From an uncultured Oscillospiraceae bacterium (lineage in GTDB: Bacteria; Bacillota; Clostridia; Oscillospirales; Oscillospiraceae): a stretch of DNA of 7,067 nucleotides. Each line of letters starts with the position of its first letter. Within the stretch, counting starts at the first letter, position 1. The notes below the pieces were generated by a model. The model did no database searches, was not told the origin of the DNA, and saw nothing but the letters and a program-made list of their open reading frames with translations. The position numbers were made by a program, and so were the translations under genes. Shown piece by piece: positions 1 through 5,934 of this stretch. The stretch lies in assembly GCA_934668605.1 (NCBI GenBank), contig CAKUNY010000100.1:1-7067 (forward strand), in the 5' to 3' direction.

Positions 1-1434
1 CTGGAGACCTTTACATACACGCTCGAAGGCAGCGAGTGTACCATCACCGGCTATGAAGGCGCAAGCGCCCGACTGGTCATCCCTGAGAAAATTGACGGTC
101 ATCGCGTGACAGCTGTGTCGGAGCATACGTTTGATGGCTGCGAGAGCTTGCAGGAAATTGTGCTGCCAAAAACATTGCAGGACTTCTCGCCGTTGCACAC
201 GACGAAATATGCGCTGCTTGTCTACGCCGGTTCTCCGGCAGAGCAGGCACTGAAGCAGGCGGTTTCTGCTAAGGAACAGGCGGAAGCTTTAAAGGAGACT
301 GCCGAAAAAGCCCCCACGGCACTGGAAGAGGCACAGCAGGATGCGGCGAAGCTTGAAACGGAGGCTTCTCAGGCGGAAGCCGAATTGCGCGCTGCGCAGG
401 AGAACGCTGCCGCGGAGCAGGAGGAAACCTCCGGCGCGCAGACGCAGATCGACGCTTTGCAGAAGACCGCCGAGGAAAAACGAGAACAGGCGGACGCAGC
501 CGCAAAGGAAGCGGAGGATGTGCAGGAAGAAAAAGACCGGCTGGAACAGGAGCTGCGCGGGGTCTCGCAGGAAACATTCATCGTCTGCGATTATTCCCAT
601 CTTTCCGATTCTGAGCCGGTGAATTTTGACAATACGGAAATTCCGTTTACATACAGCGCGCTCAATGGCGGTGTGACGCTCGTCTCCTATACCGGAAGCA
701 GTACGGACATTGTTGTTCCCGAGACCATCAACGGGCTTCCGGTTACGACGGTTGCGTTCCCTGTATCGGAGCAGACACGCTCGATTCTCCTGCCGCCGTC
801 TGTTACAAAGATTACGTCGAACCTGACCCAGCCGCGCTATGACGTGCCCTTCTGGCTGAACCTGACGCTGGTCGTGCTGGGGCTGGCACTCGCGCTTGGG
901 ATGATGCAGATTGCAGAAAAACGCGGAACCGATCCGGACGCACGGTTCTTGGGACTGCCGCTTATCTATTCCGGCGTCAAGTATTTTGTGCTGCTGCTTT
1001 TGTGGGCGGCGGCCTGCCTTGCGTTCGGATGGACGGCGACGCTGCAAAACACTGTCGGGCTGGCACTGGCTGCGCTCGGCGTTGTTGAGTGCATACTGAC
1101 GCTGCACGCGGCAGAACGTGCGGAGCAGGTCGGTGCGCAAATTCAGGAAAAGACTGCGTTCATGCAGGACTGCCGCAAAAAAGCCGAGACCTTGCAGGCA
1201 CGCGCCGGAACGCAGCCGATGAAGGATGCCTGCGCGCGTGTTTCGGAGGCGCTTCGCTATTGCGACCCCGTTTCCGGCGCAGAACTGGACAGCGTAGAAG
1301 CGGATGTGTCCGCTGCGCTGCATCGGCTTTCCCGCGCGGTCGATACCGGGGACGAGGCAGAAGCGGAAAAGCAGGCGGAGACAATTTTGCGCCTGCTGGA
1401 GGAGCGTGCGGCGCTTCAAAAGCTAACAAAGTGA
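1..1434 (+). CDS. BspA-type LRR / coiled-coil membrane protein (5' end missing)
   Basis: The reading frame is open from base 1 to a TGA at 1432-1434, so this is the last 477 codons of a longer gene; the GTG at 106 is internal to a repeat and is not a convincing start. Numbering from base 1, codons 4-62 form a BspA-like (LRR_5) unit, with phrases such as LVIPEKIDGHRVTAV and ESLQEIVLPKTL. Codons 81-187 are a long Ala/Glu/Gln/Lys-rich coiled coil. Codons 216-272 are a second LRR_5-like unit (DIVVPETINGLPVTTV, SILLPPSVTKIT). Three hydrophobic helices follow at about 284-306, 325-346 and 351-369, then a charged helical tail of about 105 residues. The AEKRG after the first helix suggests that side is cytoplasmic, putting the LRR/coiled-coil part outside and the tail inside. 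BspA-like repeats usually occur in surface or binding proteins. Only 23 bp separate it from the next gene, so co-transcription is likely. The function is unknown; a sensor or partner for the downstream TIR proteins is inference. Confidence 0.8.
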   Translation: METFTYTLEGSECTITGYEGASARLVIPEKIDGHRVTAVSEHTFDGCESLQEIVLPKTLQDFSPLHTTKYALLVYAGSPAEQALKQAVSAKEQAEALKETAEKAPTALEEAQQDAAKLETEASQAEAELRAAQENAAAEQEETSGAQTQIDALQKTAEEKREQADAAAKEAEDVQEEKDRLEQELRGVSQETFIVCDYSHLSDSEPVNFDNTEIPFTYSALNGGVTLVSYTGSSTDIVVPETINGLPVTTVAFPVSEQTRSILLPPSVTKITSNLTQPRYDVPFWLNLTLVVLGLALALGMMQIAEKRGTDPDARFLGLPLIYSGVKYFVLLLLWAAACLAFGWTATLQNTVGLALAALGVVECILTLHAAERAEQVGAQIQEKTAFMQDCRKKAETLQARAGTQPMKDACARVSEALRYCDPVSGAELDSVEADVSAALHRLSRAVDTGDEAEAEKQAETILRLLEERAALQKLTK

Positions 1435-1447
1435 CTTCCTGAAAAAT

Positions 1448-1453
1448 GAGGGG
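1448..1453 (+). promoter_or_regulatory. Ribosome binding site deciding the start of paralogue A
   Basis: GAGGGG lies just before ATG 1458; its GAGG core leaves 6 bases to the start. It overlaps the other in-frame ATG at 1446, which has only GAAAA-type sequence before it. This, together with the MPVLRCKMC / MPALRCKMC match to the paralogue, favours 1458. Confidence 0.7.
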
Positions 1454-1457
1454 TATT

Positions 1458-2639
1458 ATGCCTGTATTACGATGCAAAATGTGCGGCGGGACGATGGAGA
1501 TCGACGCGAAGCAATCCGTCGCCGTCTGCCAATATTGTGGCACCCGGCAGACGCTGCCTCGTTTGGACAGCGAGCGTGTTGCCGGACTCTACGAGCGTGC
1601 GGAGCTGCTGCGCCGGGGGAACGACTTTGACAAAGCTGCTGCTGTTTACGAGCAGATCGTCTCGCTCGCACCGAACGACGCGGAGGCGTACTGGTCACTT
1701 GTTCTGTGCCGCTACGGAATTGAATACGTTGAAGATCCGGCAAGCCATCGGCGCGTGCCGACGATCAACCGTGTGCAGTTCGGCTCAATCTTGGAGGATG
1801 CTGACTACCTGTCCGCGCTTCAGAACGCGGACGAGGAGCAGAAGATTGTCTACATTGCGGAAGCAAAAGCAATCGAAGCCATTCAGAAGGGTTATTTGGC
1901 GATTTCCGAGCGGGAAAAGCCGTTTGACGTATTTATTTGCTACAAAGAAACCGACGACAACGGGCGGCGGACAATGGATTCTGTGCTGGCGAACGATCTC
2001 TATCACCAGCTGACGCAGGAGGGGTTCAAGGTTTTCTTCTCGCGCATCACGCTGGAAGACAAGCTCGGCACAGAATACGAGCCGTATATCTTTGCTGCCC
2101 TCAACAGCGCGAAGGTCATGGTCGTGCTGGGGACGAGGTCGGAGTATTTCTCCGCCGTCTGGGTGCGCAACGAGTGGTCTCGCTTTCTAGCGCTCATCAA
2201 AAATGGCGAACAGAAGGTGCTGATTCCGGCGTATCGGGATATGAGCCCGTATGATTTGCCGGAGGAATTTTCGCATTTGCAGGCGCTTGATATGTCGCGG
2301 CTCGGGTTCATGCAGGACCTGATTCGGGGCATCAAGAAAATCCTTGGGACGGAGAATATTTCGGGAACAGCAAATGCGGCAACGTCGCCGCTTCTTCGGC
2401 GCGCGTTCTTGTTCCTGGAAAATCGCGAGTGGAAGAACACGGAGAGCTATTGCGAGCGCATTCTTGACCAAGAGCCTGAAAATGCGCAGGCGTATGTCTG
2501 CAAGCTCATGGCTGAGTTACAGGTCAGCGAACGCGAAGCGCTCAAGAAGCATGCAGCCGCGCTGGCGAAAAACAATACATACCGGCTGGCGCTGCGCTAT
2601 GCCGACGCTGCCCTGAAAGCGGAATTGGAGAGCTATGCT
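1458..2639 (+). repeat. Paralogous direct repeat, copy 1 (cytoplasmic half)
   Basis: Codons 1-394 of paralogue A, covering zinc ribbon to end of the second TPR-like block (ELESYA). The same 1182 bp length without gaps recurs in paralogue B; similarity stops abruptly after ELESYA, just before the membrane-proximal Lys-rich segment. Confidence 0.85.
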
Positions 2640-3590
2640 GTTCTACCAGCACCGAAAAAGCGAAAAAAAGAGAAAACTGAGAAGCCGAAGCCTGTCAAAG
2701 ATCAGGAAACTCAAACAAACAGCTGCCGGAAGAAGCAGCTTCCGATGCTTGCAGCGGTATTAGCGCTTGTTGTGTTGGCGGTGGTGGGGATCGCCACGTC
2801 CAAAAGGGAAACCGCCGCGCCTGCCAAACAACCTGCGTCGCTCTCCGCGCCTGCTTCAGAGCCACAGGAAATGACCGAAGAGGTAACGGCGCAGGATACC
2901 GAACCGGAAGAGCTGGCGGTTCAGGAAGAACCGATTGCACCGGAGAAAGACGCACTGCCGGCGCCGGACGCGGAAGAAACGCCGGAGGAGCCCTACGCGG
3001 TTGTAGAAGAGACTGTAGAGGAAACGCCTGCGCAGACGCAGGAAGAGACTCCAGCAGCCGCAGAGGAAAAGGAACCGGCTAAGCCAGAGCAGACGGCGCA
3101 AACGCCTGTTACGCAGCCGGAGCAGCCCAAGCAGGAAACGCCTGCAAAGATGGTCGAGCAGGAAAAGCTCGCGGAGGAAAAGACACAGACGCAGTCGAAG
3201 CGCGTAGAAGAATCTAACGGACGGTACTATATCTACGAGTACGATGCCGCTGGGCGAATCGTCAAAGCAACGCTCTACGAAGCCAATGGCGACTATCGCG
3301 GTGACTATGAAAATGTCTATGATGCATCCGGCTTACTTTCAAGGCAGATTTTTCATAACAAAGATGACTACACACGTATTTATATTTATGAAAATGGGCA
3401 TTTAATGAAAATTGCATATGGAGAGACAGAAGATGCAACTTCTTATGAAATTTATGAATATGATGAAAATTGGGTAACTCAAAGATCTCTATTTTACGAA
3501 AATGGGAAGCTACGTGCTATAAGCCATTATGTTGATGGTAAGTACGATTATTGGGAAGATTTACTATACCCTTCTAGCAATCATAACTAA
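1458..3590 (+). CDS. Zinc-ribbon/TPR/TIR one-pass membrane protein, paralogue A
   Basis: A complete 710-residue protein if it starts at ATG 1458. That start has GAGGGG just upstream and gives MPVLRCKMCGG, matching both paralogues; the in-frame ATG at 1446 lacks a ribosome site. Order: zinc ribbon (C6, C9, C24, C27); TPR-like hairpin about 45-78; TIR domain about 154-296, from KPFDVFICYKETD through FKVFFSRITLED to DLIRGIKKIL; second TPR-like helical block about 312-394; Lys-rich stretch; transmembrane helix about 429-447; Pro/Glu/Thr-rich linker about 455-587; Tyr-rich repeats 588-710. E208 in GTEYEPYI sits where TIR NADases such as SARM1 carry the catalytic glutamate (aligned by eye). Lysines before the helix predict N-inside, with the linker and repeats outside. 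TIR domains either hydrolyse NAD+ or act as adaptors; which applies here is unproven. The last ~250 bases are much richer in A+T than the rest. The domain calls are firm; the biological role is not known. Confidence 0.9.
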   Translation: MPVLRCKMCGGTMEIDAKQSVAVCQYCGTRQTLPRLDSERVAGLYERAELLRRGNDFDKAAAVYEQIVSLAPNDAEAYWSLVLCRYGIEYVEDPASHRRVPTINRVQFGSILEDADYLSALQNADEEQKIVYIAEAKAIEAIQKGYLAISEREKPFDVFICYKETDDNGRRTMDSVLANDLYHQLTQEGFKVFFSRITLEDKLGTEYEPYIFAALNSAKVMVVLGTRSEYFSAVWVRNEWSRFLALIKNGEQKVLIPAYRDMSPYDLPEEFSHLQALDMSRLGFMQDLIRGIKKILGTENISGTANAATSPLLRRAFLFLENREWKNTESYCERILDQEPENAQAYVCKLMAELQVSEREALKKHAAALAKNNTYRLALRYADAALKAELESYAVLPAPKKRKKEKTEKPKPVKDQETQTNSCRKKQLPMLAAVLALVVLAVVGIATSKRETAAPAKQPASLSAPASEPQEMTEEVTAQDTEPEELAVQEEPIAPEKDALPAPDAEETPEEPYAVVEETVEETPAQTQEETPAAAEEKEPAKPEQTAQTPVTQPEQPKQETPAKMVEQEKLAEEKTQTQSKRVEESNGRYYIYEYDAAGRIVKATLYEANGDYRGDYENVYDASGLLSRQIFHNKDDYTRIYIYENGHLMKIAYGETEDATSYEIYEYDENWVTQRSLFYENGKLRAISHYVDGKYDYWEDLLYPSSNHN
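2820..3218 (+). other. Pro/Glu/Thr-rich stalk-coding region of paralogue A
   Basis: Residues about 455-587 are low-complexity, rich in Pro, Glu, Ala, Thr and Gln with irregular EETP/PEQP-like phrases. Such segments are typical of disordered spacers between a membrane helix and a distal domain. It takes the place occupied by the four helical repeats in paralogue B. Confidence 0.75.
3219..3587 (+). repeat. Tyr-rich YD/MORN-like repeats ending paralogue A
   Basis: About four units of 23-26 residues with the pattern Y-x-x-Y-(D/E)-x-x-G-x-(L/I)-x-(K/R), for example YYIYEYDAAGRIVKATLY, NVYDASGLLSRQIF, IYENGHLMKIAY and IYEYDENWVTQRSLFY. They resemble RHS/YD repeats and MORN_2-type (YENGKL) repeats. 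The first unit is in G+C-rich DNA, the rest from about 3335 on is clearly A+T-rich. Confidence 0.6.
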
Positions 3591-3629
3591 GAAGATTTTA
3601 GGGTACTTCAAATCTGCAAATTCATAATT

Positions 3630-3634
3630 AGGAG
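3630..3634 (+). promoter_or_regulatory. Ribosome binding site of paralogue B
   Basis: A perfect AGGAG with 8 bases to the ATG at 3643, lying in the A+T-rich 52 bp gap after paralogue A. I saw no clear hairpin terminator in that gap, so read-through from gene A is likely. Confidence 0.75.
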
Positions 3635-3642
3635 TACATATA

Positions 3643-4824
3643 ATGCCTGCTTTGAGATGCAAAATGTGCGGCGGGACGATGGAGATCGATGCGAAGCAGT
3701 CCGTTGCCGTCTGCCAATACTGCGGAACGCGGCAGACGCTGCCGCGGCTGGACAGTGCGCGGATTGCCGGGCTTTACGAGCGCGCGGAGCTGCTGCGCCG
3801 GGGGAATGACTTTGACAAGGCGGCGGCTGTTTATGAGCAGATCGTTTCGCTTGCGCCGAACGATGCAGAGGCGTATTGGTCGCTCGTTCTGTGCCGCTAC
3901 GGAATTGAATACGTTGAAGACCCGGCAAGCCATCGGCGCGTGCCGACGATCAACCGCGTGCAATTTGGCTCGATTCTGGAGGACACAGACTACCTGTCTG
4001 CACTTCAGAACGCTGACGAGGAGCAGAAGTCTGTTTACATTGCGGAAGCAAAAGCGATTGAAGCCATTCAAAAGGGATACCTGGCGATTTCCGAGCGGGA
4101 AAAGCCGTTCGACGTGTTCATCTGTTATAAGGAAACCGATAACAATGGCAAACGCACCATGGACTCGGTGCTGGCAAATGACCTCTATCACCAGCTGACG
4201 CAGGAGGGATTCAAGGTTTTCTTCTCTCGCATCACGCTGGAAGACAAGCTCGGCACAGAATACGAGCCGTATATCTTTGCTGCCCTCAATAGTGCCAAAG
4301 TTATGGTCGTACTTGGCACCAGACCGGAATACTTCTCTGCCGTCTGGGTGCGCAACGAATGGTCCCGCTTTCTGGCGCTTATCAGAAACGGGGAACAGAG
4401 GGTGCTGATTCCGGCGTACCGGGACATGAGCCCCTATGATCTGCCGGAGGAGTTTTCACACCTGCAGGCGCTCGACATGTCGCGGCTGGGGTTCATGCAG
4501 GACTTGATTCGGGGCATTAAGAAAATTCTTGAAACAGAAAGCGTTGCGGGGACAGCCAATGCAGCAACGTCGCCGCTTCTTCGGCGCGCGTTCTTGTTCC
4601 TGGAAAACCGCGAATGGAAGAACGCGGAGAGTTACTGCGAGCGCATTCTTGACCAAGAGCCTGAAAATGCGCAGGCGTATGTCTGCAAGCTCATGGCAGA
4701 GCTGCAGGTCAGCGACCGGGCCGACCTGCGAAAGAACGCCGCCGCGCTGCCGAAAAACAATACATACCGTCTGGCGCTGCGCTATGCTGACACTGCCCTC
4801 AGGACGGAACTGGAGAGCTACGCC
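3643..4824 (+). repeat. Paralogous direct repeat, copy 2 (cytoplasmic half)
   Basis: Codons 1-394 of paralogue B, gap-free against copy 1. Its nucleotide sequence is a patchwork: bases 4228-4289 match copy 1 exactly, while 4282-4313 and 4663-4734 match copy 3 exactly. Confidence 0.85.
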
Positions 4825-5847
4825 GAGCCAACAGAAAAATCTGCTCAGCAGGAAAAGAAGGCAGGAAAGAAGCTGCTTCCGGTCGTAGCGACGACGATTG
4901 TCGTAATTGCGATTGTGGCTGTGCTGATTGCCGGAAGTGCAAAAAAGAACCGCGTCTACGAATCGGCACAGGCGCTGCTTTCGGCAGGGGAGTACGCGCA
5001 GGCGGCAGAGGCGTTTTCTGCGCTGGACGGATACAAGGATTCAGAGACCTACCGCGCCGAAGCGGAAGCTTCGCTGACCGAGCAGCAGAACGCGGAGAAG
5101 TATGCATCCGCGCAAAAGTTGCTGAAAGACGGTAAGTTTGACGAGGCGATAGCCGCTTTTGAAGCGCTCGGGGATTACTCGGACTCCGCAGCGCAGGTGA
5201 CTGCCACAAAGCAGAAAAAGCAGGAGGCGGCGCAGGAAGCTGAACACAGGTCTGCCTATGAGGTCGCCGAAAAGTTGCTGGCAGATGGGGATTACGATGC
5301 GGCAATCGAAGCGTTTGCTGCGCTTGACGATTATGCTGATGCATCTGACCGCACTGCGGAAGCAGAGATGGCAAAGCAGGCCGCTGAGGAAGAAGCTGCA
5401 AATAAGGAAGCCTACGCCGCAGCAGAGAAGCTCTTTGAAGAAAAGAAATATGTCGACGCAAAGGCGGCGTTTGAGGCGCTTGGAGAGTATTCTGACGCAA
5501 AGGCGAAGGCGGGAGAATGCCAGAAGCAGTTGGATGCTCAGGCAGCGGCATCCGCCGCAACTATGAGCTCGTCATCAACACCGAATAATTCTGAAAATCC
5601 AAATAGAGTGGAAGATGAATCTGGCTATATTATTTACGAGTACAACGAAAATGGTACTGTTTCGAAAAAAACAGCCTTTTTCTCATTTGGTCTTGAAAGG
5701 TATTCTTATATATATGAATATGACGAGTCTGGACAACTATCAAAAGGGTATTTATATACTTTAGGTTCTTTGCGCCTAATAGATTATTATGATAATGGAA
5801 AAATGATCCGAACAGAATACACAAGTGGCAAAATTGTCTACTACTGA
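3643..5847 (+). CDS. Zinc-ribbon/TPR/TIR one-pass membrane protein with external TPR-like repeats, paralogue B
   Basis: A complete 734-residue protein, with AGGAG at 3630-3634 placed 8 bases before the ATG. Residues 1-394 align without a gap to paralogue A: zinc ribbon C6/C9/C24/C27, TPR-like hairpin, TIR domain about 154-296 with candidate catalytic E208, and the LLRRAFLFLENREWKNAESY helical block. A Lys-rich segment precedes a transmembrane helix at about 411-431, so the N-terminal half should be cytoplasmic. Outside, in place of A's Pro/Glu stalk, there are four TPR-like repeats starting at Y439, Y487, Y539 and Y591, then a Ser/Asn linker and Tyr-rich YD/MORN-like repeats at 661-734 (YIIYEYNENG, YIYEYDESGQLSK). 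The 3' ~270 bases are richer in A+T than the rest. It lies 52 bp after paralogue A in the same direction, so probably in the same transcript. The likely role is a membrane receptor with a TIR output domain; ligand and output are unknown. Confidence 0.9.
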   Translation: MPALRCKMCGGTMEIDAKQSVAVCQYCGTRQTLPRLDSARIAGLYERAELLRRGNDFDKAAAVYEQIVSLAPNDAEAYWSLVLCRYGIEYVEDPASHRRVPTINRVQFGSILEDTDYLSALQNADEEQKSVYIAEAKAIEAIQKGYLAISEREKPFDVFICYKETDNNGKRTMDSVLANDLYHQLTQEGFKVFFSRITLEDKLGTEYEPYIFAALNSAKVMVVLGTRPEYFSAVWVRNEWSRFLALIRNGEQRVLIPAYRDMSPYDLPEEFSHLQALDMSRLGFMQDLIRGIKKILETESVAGTANAATSPLLRRAFLFLENREWKNAESYCERILDQEPENAQAYVCKLMAELQVSDRADLRKNAAALPKNNTYRLALRYADTALRTELESYAEPTEKSAQQEKKAGKKLLPVVATTIVVIAIVAVLIAGSAKKNRVYESAQALLSAGEYAQAAEAFSALDGYKDSETYRAEAEASLTEQQNAEKYASAQKLLKDGKFDEAIAAFEALGDYSDSAAQVTATKQKKQEAAQEAEHRSAYEVAEKLLADGDYDAAIEAFAALDDYADASDRTAEAEMAKQAAEEEAANKEAYAAAEKLFEEKKYVDAKAAFEALGEYSDAKAKAGECQKQLDAQAAASAATMSSSSTPNNSENPNRVEDESGYIIYEYNENGTVSKKTAFFSFGLERYSYIYEYDESGQLSKGYLYTLGSLRLIDYYDNGKMIRTEYTSGKIVYY
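4957..5540 (+). repeat. Four TPR-like repeats in the external part of paralogue B
   Basis: Units start at Y439, Y487, Y539 and Y591 (bases 4957, 5101, 5257, 5413), i.e. 48-52 residues apart. Each follows the pattern Y-x-x-A-x-x-L-(L/F)-x-x-(G/K)-x-(Y/F)-x-x-A-x-x-A-F-x-A-L-x-x-Y-x-D. This helical-hairpin repeat is common in Firmicute membrane-anchored proteins. It should form a stiff rod or binding surface outside the membrane. Paralogue A has no such repeats. Confidence 0.8.
5623..5844 (+). repeat. Tyr-rich YD/MORN-like repeats ending paralogue B
   Basis: About three units: YIIYEYNENGTVSKKTAF, YIYEYDESGQLSKGYLY and LIDYYDNGKMIRTEY. They are the same kind of repeat as at the end of paralogue A but differ in sequence and number, and the whole module is A+T-rich compared with the coding DNA before it. 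Confidence 0.6.
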
Positions 5848-5868
5848 TCACAGCAAACATGCTACGCT

Positions 5869-5895
5869 TTGAAGAGCCAACAGCATAAATATAAC
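5869..5895 (+). promoter_or_regulatory. Weak candidate sigma-70-type promoter before paralogue C
   Basis: TTGAAG (5869-5874) and TATAAC (5890-5895) resemble -35 and -10 boxes, with a 15-base spacer that is shorter than the usual 17. It lies in the 87 bp A+T-rich gap after paralogue B, the longest gap in the window. A+T-rich DNA gives such matches by chance, so this is only a possibility that paralogue C has its own promoter. Confidence 0.22.
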
Positions 5896-5922
5896 TTCCT
5901 ATTCTAGGCCCATTATGGAAAC

Positions 5923-5927
5923 GAGGA
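5923..5927 (+). promoter_or_regulatory. Ribosome binding site of paralogue C
   Basis: GAGGA with 7 bases to the ATG at 5935; it supports that start together with the conserved zinc-ribbon beginning. Confidence 0.7.
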
Positions 5928-5934
5928 CATAAGC

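Noticed and set aside
106..108. GTG as the start of the first gene
   Set aside because: The frame is open to base 1 and codes the first half of the same LRR unit, so the gene continues upstream of the window.
289..1419. Long open frame on the - strand (376 codons)
   Set aside because: It is antisense to the LRR/coiled-coil gene; its product is Arg/Leu/Cys-rich without a domain, as expected from G+C-rich coding DNA read backwards.
3591..3642. Terminator between paralogues A and B
   Set aside because: I could not find a stable inverted repeat followed by a T run in this A+T-rich gap.
4799..5560. Long - strand open frame opposite the helical repeats of paralogue B
   Set aside because: Pro/Arg/Leu-rich low-complexity product mirroring the repeats on the coding strand; no ribosome site or domain.
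3219..5844. RHS/polymorphic toxin C-termini
   Set aside because: The YD-like repeats are short and end at the stop codon without a toxin domain, and no immunity-like gene follows.
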